From an uncultured Nioella sp. (GTDB lineage Bacteria > Pseudomonadota > Alphaproteobacteria > Rhodobacterales > Rhodobacteraceae), in the NCBI GenBank assembly GCA_947495575.1, contig CANLZL010000001.1:952869-1016868 (forward strand): 64,000 nt of DNA. The letters are read 5' to 3'. Position numbers and translations under genes: made by a program. The notes below the pieces were generated by a model. The model saw only the letters and a program-made list of their open reading frames with translations, was not told the DNA's origin and made no database searches. Shown in pieces: positions 1-7,294 of the stretch (positions are counted from its first letter, which is position 1; every line of letters starts with the position of its first letter).

Positions 1-22
1 ATGTTCAATTCAGGAGGTCCGA

Positions 23-781
23 ATGGATATCACCAGCGCAAAGGTCATCGTCACGGGCGGGGCCAGCGGCCTTGGGGCCGCCACGGTCCGCCAGTTGTCA
101 AAAGCAGGCGCAGCAGTCACGATCTTTGACCGCAATCAGGACGGCGGCCAGGCAATGGCAGCTGAATTGGAAAACGTCTTTTTTGCAGAAGTCGATGTCA
201 CCTCCGAGGCCAGCGTATCTGCGGGCGTGAATGTAGCAAAAACCGATATGGGCGGCGTGACGGCTGCAATTAATTGCGCCGGAATTGTAACCGGCGCAAA
301 AACAGTTGGCTCCAAAGGACCGTTTCCTCTGGATATGTTCCAGCGCACAATCGACATAAATCTTGTGGGAGCGTTCAATGTGGCCCGGCTGGCGGCCGCT
401 GCAATGGCTGAAAATGAGCCGAATGAAAATGGAGAGCGCGGCGTCATCGTCAATACCGCCTCCATCGCGGCCTTTGACGGGCAGAAAGGGCAAGCGGCCT
501 ATTCTGCGTCAAAGGCAGGCGTCGCAGGTCTGTCCTTGCCCATGGCCCGTGATATGGCGTCCCTTGGCATCCGCACCAACGCAATTGCGCCGGGCCTGTT
601 TCTGACCCCAATGCTGGAATCCCTTGGCGAGGAAATGATGGCAGAGCTTGCTAAAGATGTGGTGTTTCCCCGGCGTTTGGGGGATCCGACCGAGTTCGCG
701 CGTCTCGCGCAATTCATGATCGAGATGCCCTACCTGAATGGCGAGACCATTCGGCTTGATGGTGGCCTAAGGCTGCCCTGA
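23..781 (+). CDS. SDR family oxidoreductase, 3-hydroxyacyl-CoA dehydrogenase type II-like
   Basis: A 252-residue classical short-chain dehydrogenase. The cofactor loop TGGASGLG lies at residues 11-18, the NCAG motif at 84-87, Ser at about 147 and the catalytic YSASK at 160-164. An aspartate after the second strand (FDR, residue 36) suggests NAD rather than NADP. Overall it resembles the HSD10 / type II 3-hydroxyacyl-CoA dehydrogenase branch, which oxidises 3-hydroxyacyl-CoA esters, but the substrate cannot be read from sequence. A strong AGGAGG site sits just before the ATG. The gene may be the end of an operon that begins outside the window; a terminator hairpin follows directly. Confidence 0.85.
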   Translation: MDITSAKVIVTGGASGLGAATVRQLSKAGAAVTIFDRNQDGGQAMAAELENVFFAEVDVTSEASVSAGVNVAKTDMGGVTAAINCAGIVTGAKTVGSKGPFPLDMFQRTIDINLVGAFNVARLAAAAMAENEPNENGERGVIVNTASIAAFDGQKGQAAYSASKAGVAGLSLPMARDMASLGIRTNAIAPGLFLTPMLESLGEEMMAELAKDVVFPRRLGDPTEFARLAQFMIEMPYLNGETIRLDGGLRLP

Positions 782-804
782 TCGAAAAGGGCTATGAAGA
801 AATG

Positions 805-834
805 AAAAACCGGCCTCATCTGAGGCCGGTTTTT
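805..834. terminator. bidirectional intrinsic terminator
   Basis: Perfect inverted repeat with arms AAAAACCGGCCTCA and its complement around a 2-base centre. It is T-rich on both strands, so it can end the upstream SDR gene (+) and the DUF882 gene (-) that converge here. Confidence 0.85.
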
Positions 835-883
835 TCGCGCAGTCGGGTCGGGGCGTGACCGACTTGCTTAGTATCGTTATGAT

Positions 884-1444
884 TTAGCGTCCCCAGGACC
901 GAACGGGACCGCAATCCATGTGAGTGAAGTTCGAGCCGGAATAGCGGCCAACGCCACCGGCGCTACAGCTTTGCGCGGCACGCGCAACCTGGCTAACCGA
1001 GCGGCCTTCGATCCGCAGGTCAGCAGCCTGACCCTGCATGTGAAGCGAATTGCGGGCAACACCAGATGACCGGGCGCGCAACATCGCGTTGGTCGAGGGT
1101 GAGCGATATCCCGAAAGCAACAGGTAGGGTTGAGGAGTGTCGAGAAGATTGTGGGACGCGGCCATGATGTCCAGCGTCCGCGGATCGATCGTGTGGGCCT
1201 CATCGACCCGCCAATCCCGCATGAAATAGTTGATTTCCTGAACTGCCGGGCGGATGTATTCACCCTCGATCCAATAAATCATGTCCAGAGTTTCGCCCGT
1301 TCGGGCCGAGTACATGTTCAGCTTGCGAATGTCACCTGCGCCGCGAAGGATCCCGAATGCATTTGCTGCATAAGGCGCTGCGGTGACGGTCGTAGCTGCA
1401 AAAGCGCCAAGAAGCGCCCGCCGCGTCATCGTCGGTTTAGTCAT
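884..1444 (-). CDS. DUF882 / M15-type murein hydrolase (YcbK/MepK-like), Tat-exported
   Basis: 186 residues when started at the ATG that gives MTKPTMTRRALLGAF; the open frame extends further upstream but that part does not look coding. The N-terminus has twin arginines (residues 8-9) and a hydrophobic stretch ending in Ala-rich residues, as in a Tat signal. The mature part carries the M15/DUF882 zinc-site pattern: GYRSPSTN, then SLHMQGQAADLRI (His and Asp ligands), then FTHMDCGP (final His). In E. coli the family member YcbK (MepK) cleaves 3-3 cross-links made by L,D-transpeptidases. It sits divergently from an L,D-transpeptidase gene, which fits a shared role in periplasmic murein remodelling. 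The enzymatic specificity here is inferred. Confidence 0.82.
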   Translation of the reverse strand: MTKPTMTRRALLGAFAATTVTAAPYAANAFGILRGAGDIRKLNMYSARTGETLDMIYWIEGEYIRPAVQEINYFMRDWRVDEAHTIDPRTLDIMAASHNLLDTPQPYLLLSGYRSPSTNAMLRARSSGVARNSLHMQGQAADLRIEGRSVSQVARAAQSCSAGGVGRYSGSNFTHMDCGPVRSWGR

Positions 1445-1796
1445 TGAAATTTGCCCCGTCCTACTGCCTGTTCCGTCCATAAAAACCGCCGCTTTGCGCG
1501 GTCGGTAGTGCGTCCATCCCCAGGTGTGCGTTTTATGACACAACTGAAACTTTGTTGAAAGTCTCAATGGGGACCTCCCGTCTGTATGGGAGCCTGTCGG
1601 CAGAAATCCGCCAAAAATGCGAGGATTTCGGGGTATTTGGCCGATTCTTCGGCAGGCGTTGCATCTCAGACACTCAGCGTGATGAAGGCACAATATCCAA
1701 CAAAACTTGCGAAATTGTGAATGGACTCTGAGGGATATAACAGGGCATTTTGGCCTCACAGGACTGTGATACCTTTGCGCGCTGATAGGTGATTTT
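1445..1796. other. intergenic region between DUF882 and L,D-transpeptidase genes
   Basis: About 350 bases without a convincing gene, between two divergently transcribed cell-wall genes, so it must hold both promoters. The only clear structure is a small hairpin, CTCCC (1575-1579) pairing with GGGAG (1588-1592), without a T-tract. No promoter could be assigned with confidence. Confidence 0.5.
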
Positions 1797-3404
1797 ATGC
1801 TCAAACCCTTTTCGATGCGTCAGGTGCTGCCGCTTTTTGCAGTTATTCTGACACTTGCGACCCTTGCCCCGAAACCAGCGGACGCCCTTGTGACAGCGTT
1901 TCGCCAGGCGATTGCGGAGGGTGTGGCCGAACATGATGAAATGTCCGAGTTTTACCGCGCCCGCGCGTTTGAACCGATTTGGACCCGCTCTGAGGATGCA
2001 GAGCGTCGAAATGCGTTGCTGACTGCTTTGGAAAGCGCGTCGAACCATGGGTTGCCCGTGTCGCGTTACGACGCGGATCAATTACGCGCGGCCTTTATGG
2101 ATGCTGACAATCCCTATGATCGTGGTCGGGCGGAAATCCTCGCCTCGACAATGTTCTTGAACTACGCCCATGATGTGCAGTCCGGTATTCTTGATCCCGG
2201 AGAGGTGATCAGTGAAATCCACCGTGAACTTCCGCGTCGGGATCCGAGTGATTTGTTGGCCGGGTTGCTGAGTGGTAATCCGCATGAGTTTATGCGTGCT
2301 CTTCCTCCGATGCATCCTGAATACCTTCGCCTTCAGCGCGAAATGATGCGTTTGGAGCAGATGATTGCAGATGGCGGATGGGGCCCCACAGTGGGCGGTG
2401 GTCGGCTTGAACGCGGGGATCGCGGCAGCGCGGTTGTCGCTTTGCGCGACCGTCTGATCCGCATGGGCTATATGGGCCGGTCGGCGACAGCCGTATTTGA
2501 CGAAGAGATGGAAGCGGCCGTTCAGCGCTTTCAACTGGCGCATGGCCTGGAGGCCGATGGCGTGGCAGGTCCGGGCACATTAGAAGAGATAAATGTTGGC
2601 CCCGAACCACGTTTGCGTCTTGTCATCCTGGGGATGGAGCGCCAGCGCTGGCTGAACTGGGAAGACCCTGATCGCGGCGACCGCCATGTTTTGGTGAACA
2701 TTCCCGATTTTCACGCCTATGTCGTTGATCATGAAGAAGTCAGCTTTACCACGCGTGTGGTTGTTGGCGCGACGCCCAGTGATCGCGTGACACCTGAGTT
2801 CTCCGACACGATGGAACATATGGTCATCAACCCAAGCTGGTACGTGCCGCGCTCAATCGCCGTGAACGAGTATTTGCCCGCAATCCTTGCAAACCCATCG
2901 TCCAATGGTCACCTGCAACTGATCTCTGGCGGGCGTCCTGTTAGTCGGGAAGGCATTGATTATGCTGCCTTTACCCCGCGGAATTTCCCCTATGACCTCC
3001 GGCAGGGGCCTGGACCCGGCAATGCGTTGGGACGTGTTAAGTTTATGTTCCCGAACAGGCACAACATCTACCTGCATGACACCCCGTCCCGCAGCCTGTT
3101 CTCTCGTGAGACCCGCGCGTTTAGCCATGGATGTGTCCGTGTGCATCGCCCGCTTGAACTGGCCTATCATTTGCTGGCCCGGCAGGAATCTCAGCCGCAA
3201 AATTTCTTTGACACAATTCTTGCGTCACGGCGGGAGACTCAAGTTGATCTGGTGCAAGAAATTCCGGTCCATATTGTCTATTGGACGGCATTTGTGACGC
3301 CTGAGGGCGATTTGAACTTCCGTCGCGATATCTACAATCGGGATGCCCGTTTGTGGAACGCTTTGGAGGCAGCCGGGGTGGAACTTCGGACCGCAAATAG
3401 CTAA
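1797..3404 (+). CDS. L,D-transpeptidase, YcbB (LdtD) type
   Basis: 535 residues with a hydrophobic signal segment at about residues 6-30, a peptidoglycan-binding domain near 205-262, and a C-terminal YkuD catalytic domain. The active-site motif SHGCVR places the nucleophilic cysteine at residue 446, preceded by the conserved HDTPSR segment. YcbB-type enzymes form 3-3 (mDAP-mDAP) cross-links in the periplasm. The length and the order of scaffold, PG-binding and YkuD domains match the YcbB branch rather than the short ErfK branch. An alternative start six codons downstream (MRQVLPLF) would give a more usual signal peptide. It is divergent from a MepK-like hydrolase. Confidence 0.9.
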   Translation: MLKPFSMRQVLPLFAVILTLATLAPKPADALVTAFRQAIAEGVAEHDEMSEFYRARAFEPIWTRSEDAERRNALLTALESASNHGLPVSRYDADQLRAAFMDADNPYDRGRAEILASTMFLNYAHDVQSGILDPGEVISEIHRELPRRDPSDLLAGLLSGNPHEFMRALPPMHPEYLRLQREMMRLEQMIADGGWGPTVGGGRLERGDRGSAVVALRDRLIRMGYMGRSATAVFDEEMEAAVQRFQLAHGLEADGVAGPGTLEEINVGPEPRLRLVILGMERQRWLNWEDPDRGDRHVLVNIPDFHAYVVDHEEVSFTTRVVVGATPSDRVTPEFSDTMEHMVINPSWYVPRSIAVNEYLPAILANPSSNGHLQLISGGRPVSREGIDYAAFTPRNFPYDLRQGPGPGNALGRVKFMFPNRHNIYLHDTPSRSLFSRETRAFSHGCVRVHRPLELAYHLLARQESQPQNFFDTILASRRETQVDLVQEIPVHIVYWTAFVTPEGDLNFRRDIYNRDARLWNALEAAGVELRTANS

Positions 3405-3441
3405 GTCTTTTGCTGCAGGGATCGCAGCAGGAGAATCCATA

Positions 3442-4530
3442 ATGGGACACACAATCCGAGCCTTGGCCGCAGCTCTGGAGGCCGTGGCCTTTGGCAATCT
3501 CGATCTCGAGATTGATGCCATTTCCGAGCCCTCCAGCGCGAGTGCAAGGGATCTGGCTCTGGCTATGTCGCCCAAATTTGCCGCTGGATTGGCAAAGGGT
3601 GGGGCACGTGCGGCTGTCATTGGCCCGGATATGGATTGGCAGGAGCTGGGACTTGAGGCCGCGATTGTGGCGCCGCGTCCGCGCTACGCCATGGCGGGAC
3701 TGACGGCTGTTCTTGATCCCGGACCTGAGATTGAACCTGGCATTCACCCGTCGGCCATCATCCATCCGACCGCGGAAATTGGCGAGGGCGCTGCCGTCGG
3801 TCCGTTTGTTGTCATCGGGCGTAACGTGCGCATTGGCGCGCGCGCGCGTATCGCCAGCCACAGCTCGATCGCGGAACATGCCCAGATTGGGGATGATGCT
3901 CTGCTGCTGCAAGGTGTGAAGATTGGAAGTTACGTCACAATCGGCAACAACTTGATTGCTCAGATGGGGGCCACGATCGGGGGCGATGGGATGTCCTTTG
4001 TGACTCCGGAAAAATCTACGGTCGAACAGGTGCGCGAAAACATGGGGCAGGTGGACGCGGCCAAGCAAAGCTGGACGCGCATCCATTCGCTTGGCGCGGT
4101 CACGATCGGCGACGATGTCGAAATCGGCTGCAATGCCTGTATCGACAAGGGAACCATTCGCGACACCCAGATCGGCTCGGGCACAAAAATTGATAACCTG
4201 GTACACCTCGCCCATAACGTCGTCACTGGCGAAGATTGCCTCTTTGCAGCTCTTGTTGGAATTGCTGGTTCTACAACCTTGGGTGATCGGGTCGTCTTGG
4301 GGGGACAGGTTGGTGTTGTTGATAACGTGACTGTCGGCAGTGATGTGGTTGCTGCGGGCGGGACCAAGATCCTGTCCAACGTGCCAAGCGGGCGCGCCGT
4401 GATGGGCTACCCGGCCGTCAAGATGGAAACCCATGTCGAAACCTACAAGGCGCAACGGCGGTTGCCGCGTTTGGCCAAAACGGTCGCGGAGTTGCAGAAA
4501 TCCATTTCCAAACTAAGCGGCAATGACTAA
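3442..4530 (+). CDS. lpxD: UDP-3-O-acylglucosamine N-acyltransferase LpxD
   Basis: 362 residues, started at the ATG giving MGHTIRALAAALE, behind a GCAGGAG ribosome site; the frame opens further upstream but overlaps the transpeptidase gene there. An N-terminal uridine-binding domain is followed by many hexapeptide repeats (for example IGEGAAVGPFVVIG) of a left-handed beta-helix, with the catalytic histidine in LAHNV at residue 258. LpxD adds the second 3-hydroxyacyl chain from acyl-ACP during lipid A synthesis. The usual neighbours fabZ, lpxA and lpxB are absent; instead it is followed by an acyl carrier protein and a ketoacyl synthase, hinting at a dedicated acyl supply. Confidence 0.94.
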   Translation: MGHTIRALAAALEAVAFGNLDLEIDAISEPSSASARDLALAMSPKFAAGLAKGGARAAVIGPDMDWQELGLEAAIVAPRPRYAMAGLTAVLDPGPEIEPGIHPSAIIHPTAEIGEGAAVGPFVVIGRNVRIGARARIASHSSIAEHAQIGDDALLLQGVKIGSYVTIGNNLIAQMGATIGGDGMSFVTPEKSTVEQVRENMGQVDAAKQSWTRIHSLGAVTIGDDVEIGCNACIDKGTIRDTQIGSGTKIDNLVHLAHNVVTGEDCLFAALVGIAGSTTLGDRVVLGGQVGVVDNVTVGSDVVAAGGTKILSNVPSGRAVMGYPAVKMETHVETYKAQRRLPRLAKTVAELQKSISKLSGND

Positions 4531-4581
4531 ATCAAAAGCGGGAATTTTCCCGATCCTTTAGGTATGGGGCGCGCGACTGAA

Positions 4582-4845
4582 ATGAGCGACACCGTCAAAG
4601 ATAAAGTCATAAAGATTATTGCAGAACAGGCCATTTTAGAGGTCGAAGACGTCAAGATGGAGGCCACGCTGGACGATCTGGGAATCGACAGCCTTGGCCT
4701 TGTCGAAAGCATTTTTGCCATTGAGGAAGCCTTCGATATTCAGGTGCCGTTCAACGCAAATGAACCGCAGGCCAGCGCGTTCGATATTTCCAGCGTTGCA
4801 GCGATTGTGAAGGCTGTCGAAGGGCTGGTGGCCGAACAGGTATGA
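4582..4845 (+). CDS. dedicated acyl carrier protein
   Basis: 87 residues from the ATG giving MSDTVKDKVIKII; an ATG six codons upstream is possible but has no room for a ribosome site. The phosphopantetheine attachment motif LGIDSLGL is present with Ser at residue 37, within the usual helical acidic framework. It differs from the housekeeping AcpP pattern, with QAILEVEDV and a C-terminal NEPQASAFDI segment. It lies between lpxD and a ketoacyl synthase, and its stop overlaps the synthase start (ATGA). This suggests it carries a special fatty chain, possibly for lipid A or another envelope lipid; that role is inference. Confidence 0.88.
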   Translation: MSDTVKDKVIKIIAEQAILEVEDVKMEATLDDLGIDSLGLVESIFAIEEAFDIQVPFNANEPQASAFDISSVAAIVKAVEGLVAEQV

Positions 4846-6053
4846 AACGCGTTGTCATAACAGGGCAGGGAACGATTAACGCCCTCGGCCCTGACGTTGC
4901 TACAACCAAAGAGGCGATGCGCGAAGGCTGCTGCGGAATTTCGCAATTGGACATTCGCGATGTGGATCGCCTGGCCGTCCAGATAGGCGGCCAGATTAAG
5001 GACTATGAGCCCGAGGCGCTGTTCAACCGCCAACAGATCTCGCTTTATGATCGATTCACCCAGTTCACCTTGATCGCAGCGCGTGAAGCAATCGGGCAAT
5101 CGGGCCTGGAGTTTCACGGTGACCTGGCCGTTCAGTCGGGTGTTGTCTTGGGCACCTCTGGCGGCGGGATGCAAACCCTCGATGAGAACTACCGGACCGT
5201 CTATGAAGATGGGAAGAACCGGGTTCATCCCTTTGTCGTGCCAAAGCTGATGAACAATGCAGCCGCCAGCCATGTCAGCATGGAGTTCAACCTGAAAGGG
5301 CCAAGCTTTACAGTCGCCACCGCCTGCGCATCGTCCAACCACGCGATGGGGCAGGCATTTAACATGATCCGAGCCGGCATGACCAAGGTGATGGTCACTG
5401 GCGGTTCGGAATCGATGCTGTGTTTTGGTGGGGTTAAAGCGTGGGAAGGCCTTCGGGTGATGTCTCGTGATGCTTGCCGACCCTTTAGTGCCAACCGGAA
5501 CGGCATGGTTCAGGGCGAGGGCGCGGCGGTGTTCGTGTTTGAAGAATACGAACATGCACGGGCGCGTGGGGCGCTGATCCTGGCGGAAGTATCCGGTTTT
5601 GCCATGACCTCGGATGCCGCCGATATTGTCATGCCCTCCAAACAAGGCGCGGCTCGGGCTATCGCGGGGGCGTTAAAAGACGCCAATTTGAATGCAGAGG
5701 ACGTCTGCTATATCAATGCGCACGGCACGGGGACGGCGGCCAATGACAAAGTGGAATGTGCCGCTGTTGCCGATGTCTTTGGGCAGCACGCCGATGATCT
5801 TATGATTTCATCCACGAAATCCATGCATGGGCATTTGATCGGGGGCACGGGCGCAGTGGAATTGCTGGCGTGTGTCATGGCGCTGACCGATGGGGTGATT
5901 GCGCCCACGATTGGCTATGAGGAACCCGATCCCGAATGCGCGCTGGATGTGGTTCCAAACGAAGCACGGGAGGCTGTTGTCGGCGCGACTTTATCCAATG
6001 CTTTTGCTTTTGGAGGCCTTAATGCTGTGCTGGCCCTGCGGAAAGCACCATAG
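4842..6053 (+). CDS. beta-ketoacyl-ACP synthase (FabF/KAS II-like)
   Basis: 403 residues of the thiolase-fold KAS II family. The Cys-His-His triad is visible: ACASS with Cys162, NAHGTGT with His294, and GHLIGGTG with His331. The second histidine motif reads SMHGH instead of the common SMTGH. The gene overlaps the upstream acyl carrier protein by four bases, so the two are translationally coupled, and LpxD precedes them. It probably elongates a fatty chain on that carrier. It is likely not the housekeeping FabF, which usually sits beside fabD, fabG and acpP. Confidence 0.9.
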   Translation: MKRVVITGQGTINALGPDVATTKEAMREGCCGISQLDIRDVDRLAVQIGGQIKDYEPEALFNRQQISLYDRFTQFTLIAAREAIGQSGLEFHGDLAVQSGVVLGTSGGGMQTLDENYRTVYEDGKNRVHPFVVPKLMNNAAASHVSMEFNLKGPSFTVATACASSNHAMGQAFNMIRAGMTKVMVTGGSESMLCFGGVKAWEGLRVMSRDACRPFSANRNGMVQGEGAAVFVFEEYEHARARGALILAEVSGFAMTSDAADIVMPSKQGAARAIAGALKDANLNAEDVCYINAHGTGTAANDKVECAAVADVFGQHADDLMISSTKSMHGHLIGGTGAVELLACVMALTDGVIAPTIGYEEPDPECALDVVPNEAREAVVGATLSNAFAFGGLNAVLALRKAP

Positions 6054-6068
6054 CGATCCTCAAATGAA

Positions 6069-6104
6069 AAGTCCGGCACCTGGACAGAACCAGATGCCGG
6101 ACTT
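6069..6104. terminator. terminator hairpin between KAS and ialB
   Basis: Inverted repeat AAGTCCGGCA / TGCCGGACTT with an inner CTGG/CCAG stem. On the minus strand it is followed by TTTT, so it best serves the ialB transcript, but it lies between two converging genes and may act on both. Confidence 0.7.
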
Positions 6105-6125
6105 GATGGATCGGGCCATCTTTTC

Positions 6126-6767
6126 TTATTCGCTGGCTTCGCCCTCGGCCTCTGCTGCCGCTTCTGCTGCGGCGCGCAACTGGGCGATTGCTTCAACATT
6201 ATAGGCTTCCAAAGCCTCCTGACCGGCAGTGAACCCAGACAGGGACAGGCTGAGCGGAACCAGTTGATCAGGTGCCTGCAGAGGAACAATCGCAACTGTC
6301 GCGGTGTTACCGGCTCGGAATGCTGCAACTTCGCCCGCCGTCAGACCTAGGCGAACATAACAGCCGATTTGTTGGCAAAAGCTGAACGGGTAAACTCGAG
6401 GCTGGTTGCTGTCGACGGCCATACGCAATTGACCGGTCAACAATGTATCCAACGGAGTGACGATAGTGGCGCCGGCCACCAGTTCGCCTTCGTCTGGAAC
6501 GTCGAAATAGTTGAATTCCGCGACAGGGTTGCCTTCTTCATCGGTCAGCAATTGATATAGCTGGCACGGATCAGGCTGGCCCTCCGGTGCGGTCAGGCAC
6601 CGCAATTCCCAGTCGCCATGTTCTGAACGCACATAGCTGGAACCGACCTCTGGCGTGCCAGTGGATAATGCGGCCAAACCGCTATTGGATCCCTCGGTCG
6701 TGTCCTGCGCCAGGGCTGGCATAGCCAATACGGCCATCAGTGCGGTGGTGATAGAAAGGTATTTCAT
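6126..6767 (-). CDS. invasion-associated locus B (IalB) family periplasmic protein
   Basis: 213 residues started at the ATG giving MKYLSITTALMAV (a TTG lies one codon earlier), behind GAGG. A cleavable signal peptide ends near ALA-QDTTEG. The body matches the IalB family: SEHGDWELRC, PCQLYQLL, and a CQQIGCYVR pair of cysteines that probably form a disulfide. The C-terminus is Ala/Glu rich. IalB was named for a Bartonella virulence factor, but the family is common in free-living alphaproteobacteria and its molecular role is unknown. Confidence 0.85.
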   Translation of the reverse strand: MKYLSITTALMAVLAMPALAQDTTEGSNSGLAALSTGTPEVGSSYVRSEHGDWELRCLTAPEGQPDPCQLYQLLTDEEGNPVAEFNYFDVPDEGELVAGATIVTPLDTLLTGQLRMAVDSNQPRVYPFSFCQQIGCYVRLGLTAGEVAAFRAGNTATVAIVPLQAPDQLVPLSLSLSGFTAGQEALEAYNVEAIAQLRAAAEAAAEAEGEASE

Positions 6768-6934
6768 CAATGCGCCTCTTTCGTGTGGTGGCGAAATGGA
6801 TTTCTATCCACAGTGGCTATCATGGGCAAGCGTCTCTGTCAGGCCCAATTTCAGCGTGGCGGCCCTTCGGTCAATTCTGCGAGGATTTTTGCCGATTGGG
6901 GCGGGGTCGATCAAAGCAATCGCGACATCCCAAA

Positions 6935-7008
6935 AAGACGAAAAGGGCCTGTGACACAGGCCCTTTTCCATATCTTTTTTCTCTCCCTGTCGGACTGGCC
7001 GACTTATG
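6935..7008 (-). ncRNA. candidate small RNA with GC-rich terminator
   Basis: On the minus strand a possible promoter, TTGACG (7038-7043), 17 bases, TAGCGT (7015-7020), precedes a short stretch with a GTCGG/CCGAC hairpin (6989-7003) and then a 13-base perfect inverted repeat (6941-6953 with 6955-6967) followed by a T-rich tail (TTTTCGTCTTTTT). No gene ends here, so an independent transcript of about 70 bases is the simplest reading. The -10 box is poor, so confidence is modest. Confidence 0.4.
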
Positions 7009-7118
7009 TGAGGGACGCTAGGCCAAGCCATCACAGCCGTCAACAGGAGAATCGCGGATTTTGGCCAAAAAACTGTACCGGTTTCAAAAAGTGAACGAAT
7101 TTAATTCAAATTCCGAAC

Positions 7119-7224
7119 GAAAAAAGAACCGCGCGGAATAAACATTCGCGCGCGGCCAGTAACAGGGAGGAAGATCATGTTCCGGCCGGTCCACCAGACA
7201 GTGCCACAACCGTTTAAGAACATG
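7119..7224 (-). ncRNA. small RNA candidate with CUUCCUCCCUGUU anti-Shine-Dalgarno motif (copy A)
   Basis: On the minus strand three parts follow one another. First a stem-loop closed by CATGTTC and GAACATG (7218-7224 with 7176-7182), with an inner CGGT/ACCG pair. Then an unpaired stretch containing CTTCCTCCCTGTT (7161-7173). Then an intrinsic terminator: CGCGCGG (7149-7155) pairs with CCGCGCG (7129-7135), with an inner GAAT/ATTC stem and a T-rich tail. This two-hairpin layout with an exposed CCUCC is known from alphaproteobacterial small RNAs such as CcsR of Rhodobacter and the ar14 family of rhizobia. Such RNAs base-pair with ribosome sites. The ten bases CCTCCCTGTT recur in a second candidate at 42.7 kb. 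The 5' end is approximate; TATCAT (7227-7232) may be the -10 box. Confidence 0.65.
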
Positions 7225-7294
7225 AGATGATACTGGCACATGAGGGTTAAGATTGTATTGTGCCCCAAGCGAGACATGAATTTGAGGGCAGGCA

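Larger units (their letters stand above)
6768..7294. other. 527-base gene-free region with small-RNA candidates
   Basis: Lies between the divergent genes ialB (-) and the HerA-like gene (+). It contains two independent terminator-like hairpins that point leftwards and cannot belong to either flanking gene: one at 7120-7155 and one at 6941-6967. Each is described as part of a separate small-RNA candidate. No protein-coding frame here looks convincing. Confidence 0.6.

Noticed and set aside
6804..7043. 79-residue minus-strand frame between ialB and the HerA-like gene
   Set aside because: It runs straight through the perfect 13-base terminator hairpin, has no protein-like composition and overlaps the ialB promoter region.
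7177..7230. 17-residue open frame (MFRPVHQTV...) on the plus strand with a textbook GGGAGG ribosome site
   Set aside because: The apparent ribosome site is the complement of the CCUCCC loop of small RNA copy A, and the frame runs through its 5' stem. The same GGGAGG appears at 42706 without a sensible frame. The RNA reading explains both.
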